From Acanthaster planci (lineage: Eukaryota; Echinodermata; Asteroidea; Valvatida; Acanthasteridae), in contig NW_019091371.1 in the NCBI RefSeq assembly GCF_001949145.1, positions 360,421-424,420 of the forward strand: a DNA stretch of 64,000 bases. Direction: 5' to 3'. The translations under genes and the position numbers were made by a program. The first letter of the stretch is position 1; every line of letters starts with the position of its first letter. The notes under the pieces are model-generated. The model saw only the letters and a list, made by a program, of their open reading frames with translations. It searched no databases and was not told the origin of the DNA. Of the stretch, positions 13,497 through 25,819 are shown in pieces.

Positions 13497-14452
13497 TAAA
13501 ATCTGGCAACAACATCTTTACATGGCACCAGCTTTCCAGTAAGCAACTCAATTTGTTCAAGGCTTGCATCAGTTGTATGAACAAACTTTGCTCAATTTTA
13601 GAAACATACATCCCTCACCTTCACATGCTTGAAAATGAATACAGCTAAGAATTCAGAGTAGAAAATAACATAGCAACAGACATAACTGACACCACTACAA
13701 ATCATCACCATGTTGGTATTCAAAACCTCAATCAACTCATTAACGACATTAGAAACAACCTCCACACTGAACTATCCGAACTTGACAACCAATACCACAC
13801 TCTAATAGATGACATCAGATGCAACAAACCAGTCAACCACATGAAATATTGATGTCATCACTTCATTACAAAATTGTCAAATCCTTTATAAACAGCAGAC
13901 TACCCCTTTATAATCAAACATGGTGCTTACAAACTAATGTCCTACAGAAACAAAGAAATAAATAGCTGGCAAAAGAAATTCTAGACCAGTTCCCCAATTT
14001 CCAAAACTTAAGTAACCAAATAATTTGCCAAAAGTCCAAGGCCACTTCCTCATCCCTGCAGACCCCATTGAAGACCCCTTTCTCACTGAAAATATAAATT
14101 TATAAGTTTGTCCTCCTGTCCACTGAAACTCTTTCAATAACCCCCCCCATAAAGACCTCACCCATGATTGCAATCAATCCGACGCCATAACCCCGCTCAC
14201 AGTTTCAAAGATACAAGTTTTGATTATGTCCACACCACATTGGAAGATGCAGCCAGCATCCCTAATATCAGCTAAAATATGAGCTTATGCATCGACTACA
14301 CGTCACATTAATGAAGCACAAACAGCAAATCAACTAAACACATATAAATTCCTAGGAAAATTCAGCACACATTCAGTTTCTGAGCTAATAAACTCTGCTA
14401 AAAATGACTTGCAGACACTCTTTAACCAAGAAACCGCCCCCCCACCAATTTG
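13497..14452 (+). pseudogene. Decayed, unidentified reading frame, probably from a mobile element
   Basis: One plus-strand frame from about 13497 to 13980 reads as protein with only three internal stops. It is rich in Leu, Asn and Ile with a heptad-like pattern (LNQLINDIRNNLHTELSELD), which suggests a coiled coil of about 40 residues. A second open stretch in another frame (about 14279-14452) includes KFLGKFSTHSVSELINSAKN. A possible start region lies near 13281 (MDNLVPSPNSS). The whole tract is strikingly poor in guanine on the plus strand and rich in A and C, as in many retroelement sense strands. I do not recognise a reverse transcriptase, integrase or other named domain. It could also be a fortunate open frame in biased sequence. 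Confidence 0.4.
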
Positions 14453-14700
14453 ACTGCAAATAAATTACTTCAGCTCTTGACTCTTCTGCTGTAAGTTTAC
14501 CCTGCATAGATTTGCTTCCTAAAGTTAACAAGCTCAAGTCCCCCCCCCCCATCCCCTAATAATTAACACCTTCTAACAGGAAGACCAATCCTGACTGCCC
14601 ACAGTTGGATCACCTTCCTTGTATCTAAAGTTCTGGGGTATTAATCTCAAATATAGTAAGTTCCACATTGGTAATTTCTGTTTCAAACAAAACATAGGCA

Positions 14701-14746
14701 TGGCTGTGGACAGCTATTATTCGTGGCTGTGGGCAGCTATAATTCA
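14701..14746. repeat. Two tandem copies of a 23-bp unit
   Basis: TGGCTGTGGACAGCTATTAT, then TCG, is followed directly by TGGCTGTGGGCAGCTATAAT, then TCA, with few mismatches. Confidence 0.8.
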
Positions 14747-16944
14747 GCACAAGTTACTAATCTAATATTAGTCTATAGAGAATACTTGGTCTTGCAGAAG
14801 CATTGTATAGGGCCTAACCAAATATGATAATCTTTGTCAGAAATAATCTGACGATTATCTGATCATCTCCCATAATCAGAATTAATCTGAGCACCAACAG
14901 ATAGTTCACCTACAAGCATCACAAGACCCTTTGTATATTCCTATCACATTTTAAAATAAAAAGTAGTACATTACTTAGATCTACAACTGTCAATCAACCA
15001 CTACATACTACTCCATAGCAAATGTCATTTAAGAATTTATGAAAAACCCCATCCAAAATTTCACCTACTTACTTTTCAGTTCCAATCATAATCCATCCTT
15101 TTTTTCTAGTGTAATTAAAGAAGAATGCCACAGATACCGAGCCCACTCAAAAGAATACAATCATATAACTAAATCGTTCAAATTAAGACTAATTAAATGT
15201 TGGTTCACATGTCAGTCATTAAATTTGACTATAAAAAGACAAAAGAAACCTTCTACCCTCTGCAACACCGAGTCTTCTAGAGGAGAGGAAGTATAGCAAA
15301 ATGAATAAAAAATGTTTTTCTTTGCTTTATTTCTTTAATACTGTAATATCATGACTAATACAAAAAAATTAATCCAAAATAAATTCCATATCCACACCTT
15401 GATCGCTAACCATAACAACTTGTAGAGATTGTCTTTGCACTAGCAGTAAACTCCATTCAAAATATATTCTTTTGTTTCTCTGGTTTTGTTTTTCTTCTCC
15501 CTTTACTTCTCCTTAAATCTCACTTTTATACTTCACTCTCCAGCCAATCATTCAAATCTATGTAATTGCTTTTGCCCACGCTCTCTGCAGAAAGTGTCCC
15601 CGATGGCTTCCCTTCAACCTTGTCCATTTCAGAATTCCAGTATTCCTCACTCCACTAACATTTCTTGCTTCAGCTTCAAATTTATAATATTCTTGATACA
15701 GTAGCCTTGTAATTGTGGTAAATTCCACGTTGGGGGACAACTGGTTGTGTTGACCACCTGAGCTGGATCAAGGGAAGGGATGTTTATCCCAAGGTCAGGA
15801 AGCAGCGAGCGAGATTGACGACAAGAATGGAACAAATGGGGTGACACACACTCACTGATGATTCACTGCTTTATTTTGACTACTGAAAGACCCATGGAAA
15901 GACAGTAAATTTCAATGGTGACATTAGGGTTGACTTTATAATTCTTTTATAAGAATTTATAGAATTCCGAATTACACACACACTTGTAAAATGATTAAGA
16001 ATAACTTGAGTAACTTGTTAAGAATAATGTCCAAGGACCCTGATCATTTAAAATAAGGACAAGATCCTCACCCAACACTGTTGAGTTAGCTGAAAGAAGA
16101 ATGCGACACTGGCTGCATCCTACATGTAGCCTACATGAACTGCTAGAAAGCCTAAGTGAATATTTGGGCCCACCACAAAGGTGCAAATATCTTAAAAACA
16201 AACCATCATAAGTCATTATTCAACAATATATATCCTTCTTATAAGATAAGGTGGGACAGTACGATGTTAATGGTTGAACTTGAATATGACATGCTATATG
16301 TTTTATGTTGATGTGCATGTACGGTGAGTCTGCATGCATGCACAAACTGGACTGTACAATCACTCTAAAAAGTTTACGCCGCCAGCTCATCAGTGCACAA
16401 TTACAGTTGCTTTCTGGATTAACCTCAAAGCTCAACTTTCAAAGAACCACACAGCTTTAGATCAGTATTATCTGACACTAAGATCTCAATCGCACAAGGA
16501 TTGGGAAACTGATAAATACCAGTCAAATTGAATGAAAATGTTCCTCACTGTCAGCTCTTGCTCTTACGCGTCTCTGGACAAGCTGTGAGAGGCCATATCA
16601 CTAGTAAATCTTTATACCCATGGGCCATCTCCCTGTTTCTGAATACCGGGTTGCCTTGGGTTCTAACTAAGTTTTCTCCCACAAATTACAAGTTCAATGC
16701 CCTTTCAGATTTATCAAAGAATAATTTTGACAAAGGACAATGTTACAAGGTGCGAAGGCCTAGTACCTAGTTTTTGTTGAGTGGAGGACCACTTCCATGC
16801 CCATTGTAACTTGTACATTGTAAACAACTTACGTTAAAGGGGCAGTTTAAGCTCACTGCACTTAAAGGAAACATATCATACCATAACCAATTCCACCACA
16901 TAATATTTCACTTTTCCTCATTCCTTTATTTGTATTGTTGTGTG

Positions 16945-17125
16945 AGTATGCAAATAATGCATGTTTCATATTCGTGCGATGGTAAGATTAATTGCATGAG
17001 GTGACAGATGAAATGGTCTGTTCCACTCTGCTTCGCTGAGTGGGGTAGGTCGTTTTGTCTATCACCTCAAGCAATTATTCCCACCATCACACAAATTTGA
17101 AACATTTATTATTTGTGTCATACAA
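16945..17125. repeat. Fold-back (MITE-like) element with about 85-bp arms
   Basis: The left arm reads AAATAATGCATGTTTCATAT, then GTGCGATGGTAAGATTAATTGCATGAGGTGACAGA in order. The reverse complement of the right arm reads AAATAATAAATGTTTCAAAT, then GTGTGATGGTGGGAATAATTGCTTGAGGTGATAGA. A loop of about 12 bases sits near 17030-17040. There is no coding capacity. The arms are diverged, which points to an old insertion. Confidence 0.75.
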
Positions 17126-17784
17126 CACCTGTATAAACTCTCATCATCTATTTGGTTTACTTGTAGCATATTTTATTTGCCTCTTAGAGCTGGCAGCATC
17201 AGCTTCGTTGACAAGTTCCTCGTCAGTTTCTCCTTCAGTAAAAATCGCGAACGTCAGATCAAGTTCGCCATGTTACTGTGAATATTTGGTGCCACAGTGC
17301 CACTGCATGGAAGCCACAGTGCAATCAACCTGGAGGTGTTTGTTATCCATTTCTAAATTTTTTGCACTCTGCACGTGTGTCACGTGCATGTTGTGCGCCA
17401 GCTGTGTGTTGGTACAAATAATTCAATGCCATGTGATCAACAATCCACCAATCAGATGACAGGGATTTCTGCAGGTGTTGTGTAATCCCCATTGATAATA
17501 TACTTATCAGTATTAAAGTACCTGTATTCCTTAGCATCCTCAGTAGCTTGTCATTGTAATACTACTTAGTAATTATTTCTTTGGTTCCAGATATCACAGT
17601 GTAGAACTTGTATTCATCATCTTCACAGTCTTAATAGAATTTCCAACAATCCATGATAGTATTATTAGTGATTACTGAAAATTATGTTTTCCTTCATACA
17701 TAAAAGGCTATTGCAATAGTTATGGACAACATAGTGAGCATTTGGTCCGGTTTAAGATTTGTGCCCTTTATATGCTCAGTGCGT

Positions 17785-18123
17785 GTGTATGGTTTTTTCC
17801 CCTTCTAAAAATATGTTCCGAGGCGTGATGGTTAGTCTTCTCTATTTTTCCTTCTAAAATATCCTTTTAGGTGTGATGTTAATCCCCTCTAATTTCCCTT
17901 TGAATAAATCTCCTCCTCGCCATAATGGTTAGCCGCCTTTTTTTTTCTAAAAAAGTCTTCCAATTAAACATAATGCTCTTTCTCTTCAGTATCCCTTCAG
18001 ATATATACCCTCCCCATCATGATGGTTTGTCTCGTCTAATGTTCTTTCTTTAATGTCCCCCATCTATTGTAATTTGTTTCCCCTATATCCCCCTGAGAAA
18101 CTCCTTCCTAGCTGTGACGACTT
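17785..18123. repeat. Degenerate tandem array, period about 48 bp, 7-8 units
   Basis: A GTGATGGTTAGTC-like core recurs at about 17825, 17873, 17922, 17970, 18019, 18068 and 18114, with a possible weaker copy near 17785. Each is followed by a pyrimidine-rich segment (TCTCTATTTTTCCTTCTAAA and variants). The spacing stays at 46-49 bp although the units have diverged strongly, so this is an old array that has kept its period. Confidence 0.75.
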
Positions 18124-19744
18124 GTGTGTAGATTCAAAGACCACAAAACAAACACTCTGTCCAAAAAAATCCTCCAATTATTATAACATATGAAATTTGG
18201 CTCACTCTCTTATTTAAAACAATTTGTTCCATTTCGTGCCAAGATAGACAAAGTCAGTATCTACAATCAGTTGTCTTCTCATATTGGCATACTACTTTTG
18301 ACGGTCTAAATTTCTTGCATTCCATATCAAATCAATAGTTTACAACGTTTGGCATATTGTGAGGTGTGCATTAGGCTGATAGGATCTCATATCATGCCAC
18401 TCTTGGAAACAACAGACCCCAAAACAGCTCTAAAATTCAACCCAACCCACCACCCACCAAAGCACCCTTCGTTCCAAGACACCATCCATGGGGCACTACT
18501 CTCTGCCCGCCTTTCCTTTCTCATAAGTTCCCCTTTTCACTAATGCATCTACCCTTTTACCATCCTGTTGGTTTAGCCTTTTCTTTATGGGCCTGTCATG
18601 CATTAATCTATTTATCCGTTATATTGATGGATGAGTACATCCAGAGTGAAAAGGAGTCAACTGGCTGAATGGATGTATACAGCTATCGGGTTCTCATCTG
18701 GAGACCTTTGGGATGTAATGTGATAAAAAGATTAATGTGTAATCCCTATGATGCATGGCATTGTCAATAACTACCTTTCCCACTTAATTTTCCTGGGCTT
18801 CTTTGCACTTTCCCATCCTCATCAAAGAAGTACATACAGACATCCATTTAGAGGATCTTCTTTTTTGATGCTATTATTGCTTGTACTGGTAGTTTATAAA
18901 GCCTAGCTTTTGAATGTCAGTATTAAACCACTCTTAAGGCTTGGTTGAAAAATGTGTTTGTAGTCCCATACAATGAACCATTTAAATCCTGTTGTAATTC
19001 ATGATCAGATCCCACAGAGTGAGTTTTTCACATGCTATTTTTGATTTGCATTACAGAGTGCAGGCATTTTAGTTTTATTAATCTTGCTATTTGTCATCCT
19101 GAACAGAAATGAACATACCAGTAATGCATTGGGTAAAACCTATTACAGTTTCTATTGATTTTCATTGCACAAGAGAGTAAACTCCAAAGTGGTTGTATCA
19201 ACTCTTGACGCAGTTTGCTTTATCACGTTTGTGATGGTGCTATTCATTGTGGATAGAAGGAATTAAATGACTAATTTAATTAATTTAAGTAATTTTACAG
19301 ATCGCTGCAAAAACCTATTTGCAACTGAATGTTTCTGACAGCTGGCATTGATTGGATATTCATAATTCAGACAGTTTCCTTATTCAACAACGCACAGTGA
19401 GACCATGTATTAACATTTGATAATGCCCGCTGAGATTTGATAATGTCGCTGTGTAAAAACACACTGGCACCTGGATATGAGAGAGTTTAATCCATCTCTA
19501 CTGGTCAAGAGACTATATGCAGCACTCCATGCAAAATGCATCATGCGTGTGCCAAGTCCATATATGGAGATTCCTCTGAACAATTTGCCCAAGGAATATA
19601 CCATAAAATGGACGGAGGTGTTCAGGAAAATGAAAGTACAATTCTACAACAAAAATCATTGGAAAGCCATCATATAAGGCTTCTTTTGACTCTCTGACTA
19701 CAATATTTATGAATGGGAATAAATATGTGCTTGGCCGGTCTTAA

Positions 19745-20341
19745 CCACTTCCTGCCGGGTGGGATTGGCATATGCAGGACGACTTCTCGGATGATTTTTG
19801 AGATTTTCCATTTACAAAATTCTTCAAAAATTCATAACTTCATTTAATTACTGCACACTTACACCCACAAAAATGACTGTCTGGTGGCTCCGGCTACTCT
19901 AATCTGATAGGCAACCTCCATTGACACCCGAGTATTGCAGCCAGGCCTGCCGCCCAGTAAGAGAGCCCAGATTATGCGGTGTTGCCTAATTTCCTTTGTT
20001 CCTGAAATTGGCTCAGTGCGTTGCTGAATGGCAGTGGTGTTTTTTCAAATGCGGCCAGATTAGCGTGCAGTGGTGCACTCACTGGAGTGCTGGAACACTT
20101 TTGTCCCTGCTGATAATCCCTGGGTGGTGAATGCCACAAACAGTGGTCTACTGTTTTGAAACAATGACGGATTACCTCTGCTAATGCGAGCTAAAAAATG
20201 ATAGTATTTCCCACCAGCTCGGTCTTCTGTTCCAAGTACGGTCTTTTGTTACAAGGTCCAACTCCTTTGTCCAATTTCGGGCACCCTGGCTATGCCCACA
20301 GACCTAAGGTACCCGGTAACAGCAACCCCAGCACTGAGTGG
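19745..20341. mobile_element. piggyBac-like non-autonomous DNA transposon (597 bp, TTAA-flanked)
   Basis: The element is bounded by TTAA at 19741-19744 and TTAA at 20342-20345, the target site duplicated by piggyBac-type transposases. The left end reads CCACTTCCTGCCGGGTGGG, and the reverse complement of the right end reads CCACTCAGTGCTGGGGTTG. These are imperfect terminal inverted repeats with a piggyBac-like CC start. The interior is more GC- and CpG-rich than its surroundings and has no transposase frame, so it would have needed a transposase in trans. Confidence 0.65.
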
Positions 20342-23300
20342 TTAAACTGATGTTTAAGACTGGCTCAGGAGAATGAATGCTGATAACGCCCTCGCCTGCA
20401 GTTCAGACATTAGTCACGTCCAGTCTCCTGAGTCGGTTTACAGACATTTAAGACTGGCCAAGCACTATTTATTCATTTGCCAAAAATCTCTCTCATATCC
20501 AGAAAACCTTGATGTAATGTACAGCGAATTCCGTTTGCCTCTTTTGTTAATGGATGATTTGACTAGGATAACTCCCTGACACTAGGCTGTAGATTTGAGT
20601 TTGGGGGAGGGATAGAAATGTCAGAACTCACCTGCAATTGAAATGGAAGAGATCAACATTTTCCAGCACCTGTACCAGGAAACACTATTTATATGAATTA
20701 ATGTTCGTATATACAGTATAAACGTACATGTTGGCAGTTTTTAACCCATGGTCTAATAGCTACACTAGGAATTTTATATGAAATTAGCATTCTGGTTCCT
20801 CACCTATTCATTTTTTTCTGTGGTCTTTATGTCCAGGGAATGGGAGTAGGAGAAGAGGTACATGCATATCCTACACCCCCTTCTCACCACTGCCCACATC
20901 CACTCTCATCACTGACACTAATGTCTGTGCACTTAAGGCATTCTTGGTTCATCATCACACGTTGATGGCGTTGTCTGCTATGTGATTGGTGCACGTGGTT
21001 TATTAACTATATGCATTACTTGCTGGTGCACTTTGTGGTCACTTGGGGTGACATGTGGGCACCTAGCTTGCAACTCGCAGGGTATTGGGGTGGACAGAGT
21101 TCCCGTTGCTTCAGGCATTGTCAGCTAAGGGATGCAACGCTGTACAAACATGCAGGTGGTATAATCAATGCTGTGATTTGGCCACAGGTTCAGAATTGAT
21201 TTGAAATGAAGAGGTGCACATCAAATTATACGGACCATTTTACCATGGACAAAATTGAAATCATAATGGGATTTACTACATACATATATTATACATCTCT
21301 TTTGGGCTAGTTCATACTTCAGATGAATACAAAAGTCAAGCATATGTAGCATTACAAATTGCTTGCTGTACACTTCGCTGCATGGAGTTAAAATGTGTTC
21401 AATGTTTGTGAATTTCAGTGTGAATATTTAAAGTGATGATGATGTTTGAATTTCCCTGTAGTCAGGAGGTATTTGTGATCTAACCAGTACAAACAATGAG
21501 ACCAAATTTTCACCATTGTAAGTTATAAGGTAATCCTGCTTGTGAAAAGTATTTGCTGGTACATGTAAGTGAGACTGATTTTAGTGAGGCAGTTCAGTAT
21601 TTCAACAATGCATATGTCTTAAATGAAGCACGTCTGAGGTCATGTGGGAACAGCAATACATGGACGAGGTCTGCCTGATCAGCAGAGCCATATGGACTTG
21701 GACACATACATTGTTTTTTCAAATATCCTTTTTTGAAATACGAAACTAGATCATTGCATCACGACCAAGAGTGTTTTTTCCGTTGTATTGCTACGGCAAT
21801 AGTTTTGGTAATAACCACCATCCCTGTACACTGCAATAACATGGGCAGTTCCCTTTCCCAGTTCCACATCACTAATTCTTTCAAATGCTAGAAGCAAATC
21901 AGATTAATACACTCTGTTTTGTGTGAATAACCCAATTCCACCAGATTTTGTTGGAAATTCATCATAGACACTCTCATCTTATGAAAATACATGGCAGGTA
22001 AAAATTGAAACAGAAGAATACAGTCAATGTATGTTGGACTTTAAGCATGCATAGGCCTTCAGAATTATAATTAAGAACGCTTTACCCACAAAGCTAAAAT
22101 GTATAGTGTGACATGAACAGAAATGCAGATAGCCTTCTTGAAGCTCCAGATCACCTCACAGCTGTCCAATGAGGTCAAGAGGAATCCTAGTCAAGATTTC
22201 TGCAGAAACTGGCTGGAGGATGCATGCTGCCATTGTGGAACAAATTGCTCAGACAGTTGGCAAGGATATGACAGGTTTAGCATGTTGATTGGTCCCAGGT
22301 TGTCAAATTAAGTAATGATTGGTCTTCTGAAAATTGCAGAACTTGTCAGCTCTCTCACTAGTTTGCATACACTTTTCCAGTTTGTAAAACATTTAAGGAC
22401 AACCCCAATCAGCCAGAGGTCATCAGTTTCTTCCAAAAGGTTCTTTCAAGGGACTTGGCCTGGGTAGGTTCATGTACATGATTCTGAAATGATTTTCTAA
22501 ATACCGTTGCCACCATTCTTTTAATCTTGAAAGTCTTAAAGACTACCACCTCCCCCAGTACTCTCACTGTTACACAATGGCTTCTGGTAGAGGCAGAATG
22601 ACCAAATTGGAAGCCAAGAGACAGGCAGCAAGGTAGTCATTGAAAGGGATTAATTGTTCTTATGTTAGTTACCAAATAACAGCTACCATGCATGCCCTCG
22701 AATGTACAGCTTTGTGCACAGGAAAATTGACCATCTTCCACCTTTTGTCTGCTAAAGACAGAATTAAATAGTACAGCTTTCAATGCTTGAAGAGTAATTT
22801 CTATCAGTCATTCTGCCGTCAGATTCAATTGTCTCCTTCCTATCAAACTCAAACTGTGCAGGAACTGAATATTTTTGTGCTTTAACTTTCAAGAGGCAAT
22901 CAGACCTTATTTGAGGTAATAATAGCTGGGCCATAATGAATATTCTTAAGGTTTATGAAATCCTCCCATATTTCCATAAGGATGTGGGAAAGCTGGGGTC
23001 AAGCAAATTTGACTGCAACATCGTTTCAGTTGAATTTATCAATTATTTTCCGAAATACTTATATGAACTGACTGAATTACTTGAATACGCCCCTTAAGAT
23101 TGGGATCAGTTTGTCTGACAACACAATGTCAGGTCTACAGGTAGAGGCAATGAATGTTTTGCAAGTATTTTTTCATAAAAAAAGAAGTAGCAATTAAGAG
23201 GACTATTGAGATCTGCCCAGTTTCCTATCTTTCTGGTCGACAGAAATGTTCATCATTCACAGGATTCAGTTAATTGCATGAATGTTCAAAAAATGTAATT

Positions 23301-25614
23301 TTAAAATCTTCTTAAAAACAAGTAACAGTACTTGCAGAAAACATCGAGGAGTTCAATACATGTGTGTGACATCTGGAGTTTCCCACTTTCTACACTCACC
23401 TAGACTCCCCCTCTCCCCATGTACTCAAAGTGTGTCCCGACTAGCAATATCAACAGTCGTATAATACAGCTGTATTTGCTTGCTGTAGCCGATAAATCTC
23501 TTGACAAGCTCAGGTTTCTTTATTTCCTATCATTGGTGGGATATTCATTGTCAGTCACACAGACACTTGAGTGACATTATGAGATCAATTGATGCCCAAA
23601 GGACCAATTTCACCAAAGCCTCCATGTCATTCACCTTGTGTTGAATGTGCATCTCCATGTGTACTTATCAGGGTTCACATACCGATGGATACCTCTGTAA
23701 TCTCCCAAAGTTGAAAGCCTGGAGAACAAAATTTGCAGGGTATCACAAAAAGTTCCCGCCAAATATGTGCACTAAAAATTCAGATCAGGTGGCTCAGGTT
23801 ACAAAATACACCCAATGCAAACAGTGCAATCAGAAAATCCAAGTTTGACTCTTGGTGCAGCAATGCTGAATTGCCTACAATTGATGTCAATTCTATTTCA
23901 TCAAAAACAAAAATTCATAGAGAGAATCAATTTATGCTTTCATTCTTTAATGTGATCCATGATCTCACAAACATGTACTTCAGATCTAATGCACTCTTGC
24001 TTTACAAGCCTTTAGATCTATGGCCCTGCATTAAGGGATCTTGCTTTGAAAGATCACTTTCTTTGTTGTTTTCTTTTTGATGGAAATCCAGTGAAGACAA
24101 TTTGTTATTATGTTTACCTTAATAAGCCCTGCAACAAATGGAAGGGGCCTAGATGGCTCTTAGGAATGTTTTATTAGCCTGAGTAAGGCAGTAATAATGA
24201 TGTTACACCTTGAGTTCTAATTGAAAATATGGACGCCGGAAATGTCAACAGTGAAGTTATTATATTAAACACATGTTTAACACCACAGCCAAATATAGCT
24301 GGAGTTTTTTGCATTTTCCTTCCAAATTGATTTCATCGACGGGCTTTGTAATTAGAATATTGTATAAACACTTTCAAGGACATTTAATCCTCCAAGATTC
24401 CTGGCCTCAGAATTCTCTGGGAGCTTTGACTGAGAAAGGCAAAGTGATTGTCCAACCACACTGTTTTCCCCACACAGGGATTCCTCCTTGAATGCATTCA
24501 AGTACATTTCAGATTGTGCCCGAGGTGTCTTCCACAATGGAGGATCTTGCGGGATTGAGAAAAATTTCGATCTAACATGCTGAAGAAAGTTTCTGCTTAT
24601 TTTGATAAGAAGTTATCAGTAACAACCTACTCATGAAATGTGATTTACATTAAAGTGTGCTGCGTGTATGTGACTGGCTGCAATTAGGCTCACTCTGAAT
24701 ATTATTTTCTTAACTACAGTGTATCATGTTCATGTAATTGCTTTTTTCAGTTTTCATCTGTCCTTACAATAACATTCTGGCTATTGCTAAGTATTGCTGT
24801 TCACGTGTTTTGGTAGCTTTTCATTATTATGTTTCTACCATCTTTGGCTTATTTGTATTTATCTTCTCTGATGTATATATTTACAATGCTTAGTCATACA
24901 GGTATTCGACTTTTAGACATATAGTGTAGGTATAATGTTTAACTTTGATGATTAAGCCAAATTATCTTATGGAAATGTCATATTCAACTTCAGTTCATGA
25001 TTTCAACAACATTCATTTTCAACAAGCAAAGTTTGGGTTCACAGTTTGAACAGAAAACCCCCACATGAGCTTTAACTTCCTGTGATGACATCGAAACTCT
25101 TTATCAGGAAAAGCAGTGGAAAAGTTTAAAATGTCTTTTCATTGAGTGCAGCCAAAAACATGTCAGATAGCTTCCCATATTTGAAAAAGGTGTAGAAAAT
25201 TACGCAAAACATATTCAAACATATTGAAGTAAACTTCATCAATGAGTATAAACTTTCGTTTGATCACATAAACAAAACAAGATCAATCTGGTACTATGAG
25301 TCTTTCTGTGATGTGTTGTATAATTCTGCTTGACAGTTTTTCTGTCATCGTACAACATATTACAGGAAACAGGCTGTGAACGATACTAAATGCATGGCAA
25401 AAGATCAAGAAAAACACAAGATAACATCATCGTCATATTGAACAAATTTCCTTTGAAACAAATTGCTAAAACTTCTTCCCCAAATCATTTATACATAAAA
25501 AACAGCCTCCGTCTGCATAATGGTACACGGTATATTGGATCAAATTGCATCCTCACCCTGACGTGCCTTAATGTGGTCTGTTTGACAGGTCTCCAATTCG
25601 TTTTGACCCCACAG

Positions 25615-25819
25615 ATTATCGACGACAAGAAGTCCTCCCGCTACTGCAGTTTCAAGAGGCCAGCACCACTCTTATCTTCCACTCACAGCCTCCGCTTGGA
25701 GTATCATCTTAACGGAAACCAAAGACACCATGGCTATGGTGTATTCAGTCTGAACTACTTCTTCATCACGCTACAAGAGGCTGAAGAATTCGAACGCGAG
25801 TTGAAAGGGGGAAACTATG
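25615..25819 (+). CDS. Exon of the CUB-domain protein (first CUB domain, C-terminal half)
   Basis: This 205-bp exon starts in phase 0 after CCCCACAG and ends one base into a codon before the donor GTAATG at 25820. It encodes about 68 residues. IIDDKKSSRYCSF corresponds to the CUB 'DG...RxCG' segment and supplies the third cysteine. The strand SLRLEYHLNGN and the closing GYGVFSLNYFF correspond to the last two conserved CUB blocks (L-x-V-x-F and GF-x-x-x-Y). A charged linker (EAEEFERELKGGNY) follows and leads to the next domain. Spliced to 9793-10025 it completes one CUB fold with three cysteines: NMC and RYC probably pair, leaving the first Cys without its usual partner. Five upstream codons of the same open frame are intronic by the splice site chosen. 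Confidence 0.85.

Larger units (their letters stand above)
10026..25614 (+). other. 15.6-kb intron of the CUB gene, rich in repeats
   Basis: This intron lies between the two halves of the first CUB domain. Both flanking phases are 0, so the join needs no further exon. It contains the GGGAAC/GTTCCC clusters (11.3-12.7 kb), the guanine-poor tract with a decayed reading frame (12.9-15.7 kb), a fold-back (16.95-17.13 kb), a 48-bp tandem array (17.8-18.1 kb) and a piggyBac-like element (19.7-20.3 kb). From 20.4 to 25.6 kb I see nothing beyond AT-rich unique-looking sequence. The acceptor at the far end is GTTTTGACCCCACAG. Confidence 0.75.

Noticed and set aside
17785-18123. Regularly spaced repeats that might suggest a CRISPR array
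   Set aside because: The repeats are degenerate, there are no unique spacers of fixed length, and the setting is a eukaryotic intron.
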